Assembly: GCF_007625055.1 (NCBI RefSeq)
Contig: NZ_VMQS01000003.1
Span: forward strand, 21,506-71,625
Origin: Halomonas sp.
GTDB taxonomy: Bacteria; Pseudomonadota; Gammaproteobacteria; Pseudomonadales; Halomonadaceae
Reading direction: 5' to 3'
DNA length: 50,120 nucleotides
Under the pieces are notes generated by a model. It was given only the letters and a program-made list of their open reading frames with translations, was not told where the DNA came from and did not search any database. The position numbers and the translations under genes are program-made. Of this stretch, positions 17,857 through 25,379 are shown piece by piece (position 1 is the first letter of the stretch; every line of letters begins with the position of its first letter).

Positions 17857-18507
17857 TTGATCAATGTGTTGGTTGCCGATGATCACCACCTGGTAAGAAG
17901 CAGCATTGCACTTCTTCTTGAGAACGAGGGTGACATCCATGTGGTAGGTGAAGCCAACGACGGCGAAAGCGCTGTTTCTCAATGCCGTCAGCTCAGGCCG
18001 GATGTCGTACTGATGGATATTCGTATGCCCGGTATTGGCGGCCTTGAAGCAACACGAAGAATTCAGCGTGGCCTGTCAGATATCCGGGTCTTGATCCTGA
18101 CCGCACACCTTGATGACAATATCGCCAAGAAAATGTACGAGGCCGGTGCTGCAGGGTTCCTCAGCAAGGGTGCTGACCCCTGTGAAATGACCAATGCCCT
18201 GCGTCAGGTATTTCATGGTAGCCGCTATATCAGCCATGAAATTGCTCAACGGCTGGCACTTTCCAATATTTCTGAGCACGAAACCCCCTTTGCGGACCTC
18301 TCTCACCGTGAACTGCAAATCGCCATCATGATCGTCAACTGCCAGCGGGTGCAGGAAATATCTGACCGCCTGTATCTAAGCCCGAAAACCGTCAACACCT
18401 ATCGCTACCGCCTGTTTGAAAAGCTTAAAGTCGCAAGCGACGTCGAACTCACTCATCTGGCACTTCGCCACGGCCTGGTAGAAGGCTATGAGGCGTATAC
18501 TTGCTAG
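17857..18507 (+). CDS. gacA: GacA/UvrY family response regulator
   Basis: A NarL/FixJ-type regulator of 216 residues. In the known Gac/Bar systems the phosphorylated regulator turns on small RNAs that titrate the CsrA/RsmA translation repressor. The receiver domain has acidic residues Asp8/Asp9, the phospho-acceptor Asp54 in VVLMDIRMPG and Lys near 104. A LuxR-type helix-turn-helix spans about 145-205 (LSHRELQIAIMIV, ISDRLYLSPKTVNTYRYRLFEKL). The start is TTG with AGGAG 7 nt upstream; it gives MINVLVADDHHLV, matching GacA. It is followed by uvrC as in most gammaproteobacteria. The sensor kinase is not in this window. Confidence 0.95.
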   Translation: MINVLVADDHHLVRSSIALLLENEGDIHVVGEANDGESAVSQCRQLRPDVVLMDIRMPGIGGLEATRRIQRGLSDIRVLILTAHLDDNIAKKMYEAGAAGFLSKGADPCEMTNALRQVFHGSRYISHEIAQRLALSNISEHETPFADLSHRELQIAIMIVNCQRVQEISDRLYLSPKTVNTYRYRLFEKLKVASDVELTHLALRHGLVEGYEAYTC

Positions 18508-18559
18508 GACGCTTCTCTATCCATGGCTCCGGCGCGCCGTCAGGATCTAACACCATTCT

Positions 18560-20374
18560 ATGAGTTTTAATCCAAAACAGTTTCTGGCCTCTGTCAGTAC
18601 TTCTCCCGGTGTCTATCGTATGCTTGATGAACAGGGCAACACCCTGTACGTAGGCAAAGCCAAACGATTACATGCCCGCCTTTCCAGTTATTTCCGTGGC
18701 CATCTGAACGCCAAGACCCAAGCCATGGTAGGCCGCATTGCGGATATACAAATCACGGTTACCCGCACTGAAACAGAAGCTCTGCTGCTTGAGCAGACAC
18801 TGATCAAGGAGCTGCGACCGCCTTACAATATTCTGTTGCGCGATGACAAATCCTACCCGTTTATTTTTGTCAGCGACCGCCATAACTACCCGGCTCTCGA
18901 ATATAAGCGTGTTCGCCAGCGGCGCAATGACGGGCGCTATCTTGGCCCCTACCCCAGTAGTGGTGCAGTGCGCGAAAGCCTGGCGCTGATGCAGAAGATT
19001 TTCCGGATACGCAACTGTGAGGACAGTGTCTTTGCCCATCGTTCACGCCCCTGCCTGCAGTACCAGATTGAACGCTGCAGCGCGCCTTGCGTGGGCTATA
19101 TTTCCGAGCAGCAGTATCGCCGCGATGTTGAGCATGCGGTAATGTGCCTGGAAGGCAAAAGCGAGCACGTCACTCAGGCGCTGACAGAGTCAATGGAAGC
19201 AGCCAGCCAGGCGCTTAACTTTGAGGAAGCCGCCCGTTTCAGGGATCAGATCAAGCAACTTCGCCAACTTCAGCAGCGCCAGTTTGTCGATAACGAACAG
19301 GGCAATGCCGATGTCTTTGCGCTCGCCCAGCGCCCGGGCGGGCTTGCGGTGTCCATCATCAGCGTCCGCGATGGTCGCATGCTGGGCGCACGCCACCATA
19401 ACCCGACCAACGATCTGGACCTTGATCCCGCCACCTTGTTAACCAATGTCGTCAGCCAGTTTTACCTGGGACAACCACACGATTTGCCGGCTGAAATCAT
19501 CACAAGCCTACCGCTGGAAGACAGCCAGTTGCTGGCTGAGGCGTTTTCCCAGCAAGCTGGCAAACGGATACGAGTCACGCACCAGGTCCGCGGCCAGCGC
19601 GCTCAATGGCAGCAACTGGCGATTACCAATGCAGAACAGCAACTGGCCTCTCGCCTGGCCAGCCACCAACAGATGGCATCACGCTTCAAAGCGCTACAAG
19701 AGGCTCTTGGCCTTTCAGAGATGCCTCAACGCATGGAATGCTTTGACATCAGCCACAGCCATGGCGAAGCGACGGTGGCCTCCTGTGTCGTCTTTGACCA
19801 TAACGGACCGCGCAAGGGCGATTATCGCCACTTCAGGATTGAAGGCGTAGCCGCCGGTGATGATTATGCTGCCATGCAACAAGCGCTTACCCGGCGCTTG
19901 AAGAGAGTCAAGAGTGGCGAATCCACTTCACCGGATGTGCTGATTGTGGATGGTGGCAAAGGCCAACTGAACATGGCCCGCAGCGTTCTGGATCAGATGC
20001 AGCTCAATACCATCACTCTGCTGGGCGTTGCCAAAGGAACCACTCGCAAAGCCGGACTGGAGACCCTGTTTCTCGACTCGCCAGAGCATCCTCTAGCGTT
20101 GGACAGCACTTCTCCGGCACTTCACCTGATTCAGCACATTCGCGATGAATCCCACCGCTTTGCGATTGCCGGGCACCGGGCACAGCGCGACAAGGCCCGG
20201 CGGACCTCCACCCTTCAGGACATAGATGGCATTGGCCCCAAACGGCGGCGTGAGCTGTTACGTTTTTTTGGTGGCTTGCAAGGGGTGCAGAAAGCCAGCA
20301 GAGCCGAACTGGCACGTGTGCCAGGTATCAGCGAGGCTCTCGCAGAAACCATTTATCAATCTTTACACGGATAA
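18560..20374 (+). CDS. uvrC: UvrABC excinuclease subunit C
   Basis: Makes both incisions around DNA lesions in nucleotide-excision repair. The 604-residue protein shows the GIY-YIG nuclease domain (PGVYRMLDEQGNTLYVGKAK, about 15-34), the Cys-rich loop with RPCLQYQIERCSAPCVGYI, a UVR domain near 205-240 and the RNase H-like C-terminal nuclease (ECFDISHSHGEATVASCVVF; VDGGKGQLN). Tandem helix-hairpin-helix motifs follow at the end (IDGIGPKRRRELLRFFGG; VPGISEALAETIY). It lies 52 nt after gacA. Confidence 0.98.
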   Translation: MSFNPKQFLASVSTSPGVYRMLDEQGNTLYVGKAKRLHARLSSYFRGHLNAKTQAMVGRIADIQITVTRTETEALLLEQTLIKELRPPYNILLRDDKSYPFIFVSDRHNYPALEYKRVRQRRNDGRYLGPYPSSGAVRESLALMQKIFRIRNCEDSVFAHRSRPCLQYQIERCSAPCVGYISEQQYRRDVEHAVMCLEGKSEHVTQALTESMEAASQALNFEEAARFRDQIKQLRQLQQRQFVDNEQGNADVFALAQRPGGLAVSIISVRDGRMLGARHHNPTNDLDLDPATLLTNVVSQFYLGQPHDLPAEIITSLPLEDSQLLAEAFSQQAGKRIRVTHQVRGQRAQWQQLAITNAEQQLASRLASHQQMASRFKALQEALGLSEMPQRMECFDISHSHGEATVASCVVFDHNGPRKGDYRHFRIEGVAAGDDYAAMQQALTRRLKRVKSGESTSPDVLIVDGGKGQLNMARSVLDQMQLNTITLLGVAKGTTRKAGLETLFLDSPEHPLALDSTSPALHLIQHIRDESHRFAIAGHRAQRDKARRTSTLQDIDGIGPKRRRELLRFFGGLQGVQKASRAELARVPGISEALAETIYQSLHG

Positions 20375-20414
20375 AACCTCCCCGGCATGGATGCGATTGT
20401 CCAAGGGGGATAGA

Positions 20415-20468
20415 ATGAACAAAATTAATTTACCGCTCTTACCTGGCAAGGATCGCAGCCCGCGATGA
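20415..20468 (+). CDS. 17-codon leader ORF overlapping pgsA
   Basis: The peptide MNKINLPLLPGKDRSPR has a strong ribosome-binding site (AGGGGG, 5-6 nt before ATG). Its TGA overlaps the pgsA ATG as ATGA, whereas pgsA's own ribosome-binding site (AAGGAT) is about 13 nt away. That arrangement suggests translational coupling of pgsA to this leader. I know of no family for the peptide; it may have no function beyond coupling, and there is no direct evidence that it is translated. Confidence 0.5.
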   Translation: MNKINLPLLPGKDRSPR

Positions 20469-21013
20469 ATATACCTAATATCCTGACACTTATCAGAATA
20501 GCCTTTATCCCTTTACTGGTCGTGCTGTTCTATTTCCCCTATTCCTGGAGCATGCCTACTGCTGCCGTGCTGTTTGGATTGGCCTCGATCACAGATTGGC
20601 TCGATGGTTATCTGGCACGCCGCTGGGACCAATCCACGCCCTTTGGTGCCTTTCTCGACCCGGTGGCTGACAAGCTGATGGTGGCTATCGCCCTGGCACT
20701 GTTGGTCGAGCGCTTTGATACCTGGCTGTTGACGCTGCCAGCACTGGTTATTATCGGGCGTGAAATAGTGATTTCAGCGCTGCGTGAATGGATGGCCGAG
20801 ATGGGCAACCGGGGAATGGTCGCCGTGTCATGGGTGGGAAAGGTAAAAACCACCTTGCAGATGGTGTCAATTTTTATCCTGATCGCCTTTCCGCCAGGTC
20901 ATGCCATCGCCTCTGTGGGTATCATTACCCTCTTTGTTGCTGCGGGTTTGACACTATGGTCGATGATTCAGTACCTGCAAGCTGCCTGGCCACACCTGAC
21001 ACGCTCGATGTGA
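20465..21013 (+). CDS. pgsA: CDP-diacylglycerol--glycerol-3-phosphate 3-phosphatidyltransferase
   Basis: Makes phosphatidylglycerol phosphate, the first committed step to phosphatidylglycerol and cardiolipin, in the inner membrane. The 182-residue protein has several hydrophobic segments and the complete CDP-alcohol phosphotransferase signature DG-x2-AR-x8-G-x3-D-x3-D, with D44, D47, R52, G61, D65 and D69. It follows uvrC as in other gammaproteobacteria and precedes a tRNA operon. The start MNIPNILTLIR aligns with known PgsA, and its ATG overlaps the stop of a 17-codon leader ORF. Confidence 0.97.
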   Translation: MNIPNILTLIRIAFIPLLVVLFYFPYSWSMPTAAVLFGLASITDWLDGYLARRWDQSTPFGAFLDPVADKLMVAIALALLVERFDTWLLTLPALVIIGREIVISALREWMAEMGNRGMVAVSWVGKVKTTLQMVSIFILIAFPPGHAIASVGIITLFVAAGLTLWSMIQYLQAAWPHLTRSM

Positions 21014-21040
21014 GCGAACAGCCTGGCGAAAAATTTTGAA

Positions 21041-21068
21041 TTGACAAACCCTTATCAGCGCGTATAAT
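21041..21068 (+). promoter_or_regulatory. Consensus sigma70 promoter of the tRNA-Gly/Cys/Leu operon
   Basis: TTGACA and TATAAT, both perfect, are 16 nt apart and end 15 nt before the tRNA-Gly gene. This is the strongest promoter visible in the window, as expected for stable RNA. Confidence 0.9.
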
Positions 21069-21083
21069 TCGCATCCGAGTCAA

Positions 21084-21158
21084 GCGGGAATAGCTCAGTG
21101 GTAGAGCATCGCCTTGCCAAGGCGAGGGTCGGGAGTTCGAATCTCCTTTCCCGCTCCA
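21084..21158 (+). tRNA. tRNA-Gly (anticodon GCC)
   Basis: A 75-nt cloverleaf with encoded CCA. The acceptor GCGGGAA pairs with TTCCCGC, the anticodon loop is TTGCCAA (anticodon GCC) and the T arm is GGGAGTTCGAATCTCC. It is the first gene of the operon. Its last 19 nt recur twice in the tandem repeats directly downstream. Confidence 0.97.
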
Positions 21159-21337
21159 ACTCGGAAACAAGAGTATGTAGTAGTTAATGAGAGGGTCGTG
21201 AGCTGGAACGCCAGTCCGATCAAATCTCCTTTCCCGCTCCAACTCGGAAACAAGAGTATGTAGTAGTTAATGAGAGGGTCGTGAGCTGGAACGCCAGTCC
21301 GATCAAATCTCCTTTCCCGCTCCAACTCAAAAAAGAG
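21140..21337 (+). repeat. 83-bp tandem repeats carrying the tRNA-Gly 3' end (rtT-like)
   Basis: The last 19 nt of tRNA-Gly (21140-21158) recur exactly at 21223 and 21306, a period of 83 bp. The intervening 64 nt are also identical in both full units. Each unit contains GAGGGTCG, also shared with the tRNA's 3' half, but the tRNA 5' half is absent, so no extra tRNA can form. After each CCA comes a small hairpin, ACTC-loop-GAGT. The first two loops are GGAAACAA and the third, bordering tRNA-Cys, is AAAAAA. Such repeats of a tRNA 3' end inside a tRNA operon are known from E. coli tyrT (rtT); the unit here is shorter and attached to tRNA-Gly. Confidence 0.9.
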
Positions 21338-21355
21338 TCTTTCTACAGACTTGAA

Positions 21356-21429
21356 GGCTGGATGGCAGAGTGGTTATGCAGCGGACTGCAACTCCGTGTA
21401 CGCCGGTTCGATTCCGACTCCAGCCTCCA
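21356..21429 (+). tRNA. tRNA-Cys (anticodon GCA)
   Basis: A 74-nt cloverleaf with encoded CCA. The acceptor GGCTGGA pairs with TCCAGCC, the anticodon loop is CTGCAAC (anticodon GCA) and the T arm carries GGTTCGATTCC. It follows the tandem repeats in the same operon. Confidence 0.96.
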
Positions 21430-21476
21430 TATTTCTTGCGGCGATTATCACTACTTCGGTGTTTGACTCCCGCCCA

Positions 21477-21563
21477 GCCCGGATGGCGAAATTGGTAGAC
21501 GCAAGAGACTTAAAATCTCTCGGAGGTAACTCCGTGCCGGTTCAAGTCCGGCTCCGGGCACCA
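21477..21563 (+). tRNA. tRNA-Leu (anticodon TAA)
   Basis: An 87-nt type II tRNA with a long variable arm (CTCGGAGGTAACTCCG region) and encoded CCA. The acceptor GCCCGGA pairs with TCCGGGC and the anticodon loop is ACTTAAAAT (anticodon TAA). Gly-Cys-Leu after pgsA matches the E. coli glyW-cysT-leuZ order. No clear intrinsic terminator follows before nadB. Confidence 0.96.
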
Positions 21564-21809
21564 TGGATGCATCCCCTCCTGATACCTTCCAGCAGACAGT
21601 CTGCAACTTACCCACTATAACCCTTCTCTTGCCTTCTGAATTCTTGATCAACGGCCTGGGCTATCTGAGCAGTTTTCAGCATCTGTTCATCGTCAAAACA
21701 TCTGTTGAGCGCTATTATGTTTCCCTTGTTTTAAGAAAACCTAGGTGAATCTGTTAAGCAGCGTTTACCGGTAGACCTTAAAAATCATCTGGCGTAACAG
21801 GAGCGGCTA

Positions 21810-23408
21810 ATGAGCGTGTCTCATAGCGACGTTTTGATTATCGGTGGCGGTGTCGCCGGCCTTACCCTTGCATTGACACTGGCCAGCCGTTACAAAGTAA
21901 CATTGATACGACCTGCCCAGGATGATCAAGGTGCCAGCCGTTGGGCGCAAGGTGGCATTGCTGCCGTCCTCTCACCCACTGACAACCTCGATGCCCACGT
22001 TCAAGACACTCTGATCGCGGGGGATGGTCTGTGCGATGAAGAAGCCGTGCGTTTTACGGTGGAAAATGGTCCAGCAGCCATAAAGTGGCTGATTGACAGC
22101 GGTGTTCCCTTCACGCCGGACAGCGCACCCGACGCGCCCTTTCCTTACCATCTGACGCGGGAAGGTGGCCACAATGCGCGGCGGATCATCCATGCCGATG
22201 ACGCCACCGGTAAGGCTGTGATTGATACCCTCCACCATAACGCCCAGCAGCATCCCAATATTACCCAGCGCAACAACCTGGTCGTGGTTGACCTGTTCGC
22301 CAACCAGGCCGGCGCTTGCAGCGGCGCCGTGGCTGTTGACAGTGAAGGCCAAAGCCACACCCTTTATGCTCATTACACAGTGCTGGCAACCGGCGGAGCG
22401 AGCGGTCTGTTTCAGCACACCACGACCCCCTCCCCCAATAGCGGCGAAGGCATGATGATGGCAGCCAACCTGGGAGCCACGCTGATGAATCTCGAATTTC
22501 AGCAGTTTCATCCGACCTGCTTATACGACCCTGATGGTCCCGCATTCCTGATTAGTGAAGCCGTCAGGGGTGAAGGTGGAAGGTTACTCAACCAACAGGG
22601 CGAACGCTTTATGCCCGACATTGATGTCCGTGCTGAACTGGCGCCACGCGACGTGGTCGCCAGGGCCATTGATGCACAGATTCAAGCAGGCACCTTGGGT
22701 CATGTTTGGCTGGATATCAGTCACCTTGACGAAGCGGTCATTCGCCATCATTTTCCGACCATCCTCGCGCATTGCGCCTCAAGAGGTATCGACATCACCC
22801 GGGCGCCCATTCCTGTCGTCCCCGCAGCACACTATAGCTGCGGCGGAGTATCGACCGACCTGAACGGCGCTACCGATGTCAGCCACCTGTATGCGATCGG
22901 CGAAGTCGCCTGTACTGGCTTGCATGGCGCCAACCGGATGGCCAGTAACTCTCTGTTGGAATGCCTGGTGTTTGCCCGTAGTTGTGCCCAGGCATTGTTG
23001 GCCCGTCCTGCCGTTACGTCCTTCCCACCCTCTGATAACAAAGCCATACTGACGACCAGTAACTGCTCCGCGCCAGATTCAGCCGCCTTGCAGACACTGC
23101 GTCAGTCAATGCGTGCCAGCATGAGCCAGTATCTGGCAATAGTGCGTCGTCAGGAAGGAATGGCAACGCTTGACCAGACCCTTTCCGAACTGACAGACCA
23201 GTTAAGTATGCTGGATCCTGATACGCGCCATCCGGATAGTCGGCGCCTGAAGCATAGTCTGCAGTTGGCGCGCATGAGCGTATTGGCTGCTCAACAGCGT
23301 CATGAATCACGCGGGCTTCACTTCTCTCCAGACTGGCCCGAACAAATGCCCGTCGCGCGCCCTTCAAGACTTCGCCTTGCTGATTTGCAGGAACCAGCCA
23401 TCCGCTAA
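21810..23408 (+). CDS. nadB: L-aspartate oxidase
   Basis: An FAD enzyme that oxidises L-aspartate to iminoaspartate, the first step of de novo NAD synthesis; NadA is not in this window. The 532-residue protein has the N-terminal dinucleotide fold (DVLIIGGGVAGL, about 8-19) and the SRWAQGGIAAVL segment. The succinate-dehydrogenase-like active-site region contains EFQQFHPTC, SEAVRGEGGRL and ARDVVARAID-type sequence (PRDVVARAID). HYSCGGV and the helical C-terminal domain follow. AGGAG precedes the ATG by about 7 nt. The 246-nt region between tRNA-Leu and nadB holds a weak promoter candidate (TCGTCA-17-TATTAT) and no gene. Confidence 0.97.
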   Translation: MSVSHSDVLIIGGGVAGLTLALTLASRYKVTLIRPAQDDQGASRWAQGGIAAVLSPTDNLDAHVQDTLIAGDGLCDEEAVRFTVENGPAAIKWLIDSGVPFTPDSAPDAPFPYHLTREGGHNARRIIHADDATGKAVIDTLHHNAQQHPNITQRNNLVVVDLFANQAGACSGAVAVDSEGQSHTLYAHYTVLATGGASGLFQHTTTPSPNSGEGMMMAANLGATLMNLEFQQFHPTCLYDPDGPAFLISEAVRGEGGRLLNQQGERFMPDIDVRAELAPRDVVARAIDAQIQAGTLGHVWLDISHLDEAVIRHHFPTILAHCASRGIDITRAPIPVVPAAHYSCGGVSTDLNGATDVSHLYAIGEVACTGLHGANRMASNSLLECLVFARSCAQALLARPAVTSFPPSDNKAILTTSNCSAPDSAALQTLRQSMRASMSQYLAIVRRQEGMATLDQTLSELTDQLSMLDPDTRHPDSRRLKHSLQLARMSVLAAQQRHESRGLHFSPDWPEQMPVARPSRLRLADLQEPAIR

Positions 23409-23516
23409 TGCGATCATGGTCCTCCAAGAAGATGGTCAAGCACTATCCTGAGAAGAAAGACGCTTTGGGAATCGATCGCACAGAGTGAAGAAGTGAATGG
23501 AGAGATTCAGAGGCAC

Positions 23517-23948
23517 TCAGGAACGATACGCTATCAAATATCGGCGTAGTTCGCGTTGGGCCTGCAAGGGGGCACTGTCAGGCCACAGCCAGATATTTCT
23601 GCCCCCTACACCAAGACATATCAGGTAAGGTCCCAGGTAGCGACACACCAGTGAATGGGGATGGCTCATTTCACCGTTGTTCTGCAGCCAACGCCCTTGC
23701 AAGGCATTGTCTGTGGGTTCAATCCACAGGATGTCTGACGACCGCGCTTGAGGGTTGGCACTGGATGCCGACCATCGACTGATAAGTATAATTAACAGTA
23801 TCAACCCGACCAGCCATGTCATCAGCATGGCCATCCCGCCTGAAAACTGCCAGGCGGCCAGGCTCAGCCCACCGACAAACAGACAGCCATGACATCCTGC
23901 CTGGTATCTAGAGGGTACGATAGACAGCGTTATCGGTGGTTTCAGCAT
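23517..23948 (-). CDS. ygfX: YgfX (CptA)-family membrane protein
   Basis: A 143-residue protein with two adjacent transmembrane helices near 18-55, then a soluble domain rich in Trp and ending in WPDSAPLQAQRELRRYL. This layout and its position directly behind sdhE identify the YgfX/CptA family. E. coli YgfX was described as a toxin that inhibits cell division and shape proteins, paired with SdhE (CptB), but that role is debated. The reading frame overlaps the end of sdhE by 41 nt, so the two are probably translationally coupled. Sequence similarity within the family is low, so context carries much of the call. Confidence 0.75.
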   Translation of the reverse strand: MLKPPITLSIVPSRYQAGCHGCLFVGGLSLAAWQFSGGMAMLMTWLVGLILLIILISRWSASSANPQARSSDILWIEPTDNALQGRWLQNNGEMSHPHSLVCRYLGPYLICLGVGGRNIWLWPDSAPLQAQRELRRYLIAYRS

Positions 23949-24234
23949 GTTCCACTATCATCTGGACGATCCGGCGCAGACGCGGGTTTTCTGGCCACTC
24001 GCGACGCATTAACCAACCGAAAAGATCCTGATCCTCTTCTGTGATCAACTGTTGAAACGCCTCCTGATCGTCGCTGCCCAGCGAATCGTAACGCTGCTCC
24101 AGAAAAGGGATCAGCAACAGATCCAACTCCCACATTCCTCGACGAGAGTGCCAGTATAGCCGCTTGCGTAGAACCGCCTGTGCAGAAGTGTCGTCGTTCA
24201 ACGTCAGCCTCACTGAATCAATGAAATGAAACAT
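23908..24234 (-). CDS. sdhE: FAD assembly factor SdhE
   Basis: A small protein that promotes covalent flavinylation of succinate dehydrogenase (SdhA) and fumarate reductase. The RGxxE motif needed for activity is seen as RGMWE at 32-36, followed by LDLLLIPFLEQRYDSL and the DLFGWLMRREWP segment. With the ATG at 24234 it is 108 residues, about 20 longer than usual at the N-terminus. A longer in-frame extension upstream looks non-conserved. AGG lies 7 nt before this ATG. It is the first gene of an sdhE-ygfX pair convergent to nadB, the same neighbourhood seen in pseudomonads. Confidence 0.9.
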   Translation of the reverse strand: MFHFIDSVRLTLNDDTSAQAVLRKRLYWHSRRGMWELDLLLIPFLEQRYDSLGSDDQEAFQQLITEEDQDLFGWLMRREWPENPRLRRIVQMIVEHAETTDNAVYRTL

Positions 24235-24455
24235 CAGTATACCTGAGCAGACAGGGCAAGGCAGCCATGCCACTTGCCTTGCCGGCAAAGAAACAGTTAT
24301 TTTTTGCTAGAGGGTTGTTTTACCTCAATTGTTTTATGCACTATTGCACAGTATGCTGAACTGTATGTGACCATTCCAATAACAGTACCCATAACGGCAC
24401 CCGAGACGATGCCGCCAAGGCACTAGAGCCTAACGAGTTCGCATGGAGCTTACTG

Positions 24456-24752
24456 ATGACTAAATCAGAACTGATTGAACAGATCGCTATGCGACAGCCC
24501 GAGCTGTCTGCCAAAGAAGTTGAAACCGCTGTTCGGTTAATCCTGGACGATATTACCGACACCCTGTCAGAGGGGGGGCGGGTAGAAATTCGCGGTTTTG
24601 GCAGTTTTTCACTCCACTACCGCGAGCCACGCACCGGGCGAAACCCCAAGACAGGTGACCCGGTAAAGCTTGATGGCAAATACGTCCCACACTTCAAACC
24701 TGGCAAGGAACTGCGCGAACAGGTGGATGCCAGCCGAACACTTGGCTACTGA
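24456..24752 (+). CDS. ihfB: Integration host factor subunit beta
   Basis: A DNA-bending protein of 98 residues that works as a heterodimer with IhfA in replication, recombination and transcription control. The HU/IHF fold is complete: [10 protein letters not shown] start, the [16 protein letters not shown] core, and the DNA-intercalating arm with [13 protein letters not shown], whose proline makes the kink. GGAG is 7 nt before the ATG. In E. coli and many relatives rpsA lies directly upstream; here the upstream neighbour is divergent sdhE and no rpsA is present. Confidence 0.97.
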   Translation: MTKSELIEQIAMRQPELSAKEVETAVRLILDDITDTLSEGGRVEIRGFGSFSLHYREPRTGRNPKTGDPVKLDGKYVPHFKPGKELREQVDASRTLGY

Positions 24753-24866
24753 AGCATAAAAAAATACCATCAATGGCAGTCTCTGCGACCTTATGCGGGA
24801 TGACGTGAGGCAAAGAGTCATACACAATAGCAATATTGTATTTGTCATCAATCAGGAAACCTAAAC

Positions 24867-25172
24867 ATGCGTTGGATCAAAGGGCTGATTCTAGCCGTTA
24901 TCTTGTTAGTGGTGCTTTTGGTTGGCATTCTGTTTGCTGTCAACAATCAGCAGACGATTGGCCTTAATCTGATCTGGTTGGAGCTTCCACCGATATCACT
25001 CTCCGTCTGGCTTCTGGCTACCCTGACAGCCGGCGTTATTCTGGGCATGCTGGCCATGCTGGGTGTCTATGCGCGGCTCAAGGCTCACCTCGCACGTGCT
25101 CAACGCCGCAACAAGCAGCAACAGAAAGAGCTTGATCGCCTGCGTACCCAGGAAGTGAAGGAACTGGCGTAA
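24867..25172 (+). CDS. lapA: LapA-family inner-membrane protein
   Basis: A 101-residue protein of the LapA (YciS, DUF1049) family linked to lipopolysaccharide assembly. It has two transmembrane helices (about 5-25 and 42-65) separated by a short periplasmic loop with the family's FAVNNQQTIGLNL sequence. A basic, Gln-rich coiled-coil tail follows in the cytoplasm. It is 115 nt downstream of ihfB. Its stop codon is followed at once by the ATG of the lapB remnant (TAAATG), so the original lapA-lapB coupling is still visible. Confidence 0.9.
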   Translation: MRWIKGLILAVILLVVLLVGILFAVNNQQTIGLNLIWLELPPISLSVWLLATLTAGVILGMLAMLGVYARLKAHLARAQRRNKQQQKELDRLRTQEVKELA

Positions 25173-25349
25173 ATGCTGGATGTCATGCTGCTGATTGCGT
25201 TAACCGCAAGCATTGCAGCCGGTTATGGCCTGGGATACCGTCACTGCAGTGGCTACTGCGGCTAGCGCTGTGGCGCATTGCAGTAGCAATGCACCCGCTG
25301 CCGGTGCTGGGGCAGCATCGAACCTGTCACCAGCGTGGAGGACGGGTAA
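25173..25349 (+). pseudogene. lapB: lapB remnant: both ends in one frame, two amber stops
   Basis: The frame opens with MLDVMLLIALTASIAAGYG, the membrane-anchor type start of LapB (YciM), immediately after lapA. It stops at TAG 25263-25265. Reading on in the same frame gives RCGALQ, a second TAG (25284-25286), then QCTRCRCWGSIEPV and a TAA at 25347-25349. The last segment matches the C-terminal rubredoxin-like end of LapB (HCPSCRAWSTIKPI in E. coli, recalled from memory). The second TAG falls where that protein has Trp, and the spacing between the cysteines is preserved. LapB is normally about 390 residues, so roughly 330 codons of TPR repeats are gone. I read this as an internal in-frame deletion followed by nonsense decay. 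A short 30-residue membrane peptide could still be made. Confidence 0.7.
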
Positions 25350-25366
25350 TTGATAACCCCGTTTTG
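25342..25366. terminator. Terminator-like hairpin between lapA/lapB remnant and pyrF
   Basis: ACGGGT and AACCCCGT pair with one bulged base around a short AT loop, followed by TTTT on the plus strand. It separates the convergent lapA and pyrF units. The bulge lowers confidence. Confidence 0.4.
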
Positions 25367-25379
25367 TGGCCACTAACCC

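Noticed and set aside
21140..21337. Tandem tRNA-Gly ends as attL/attR of an integrated element
   Set aside because: The copies are only 83 bp apart, with no room for an element and no integrase nearby. A very small excision scar cannot be excluded, but tandem duplication explains the pattern better.
21281..21466. 61-residue plus-strand ORF running through the repeats and tRNA-Cys
   Set aside because: It overlaps a complete tRNA gene and starts inside the repeat unit without proper ribosome-binding spacing.
25263..25286. The two in-frame TAG codons in the lapB remnant as programmed read-through or pyrrolysine codons
   Set aside because: Most of the gene is deleted, so decay is the simpler explanation; nothing in the window supports amber decoding.
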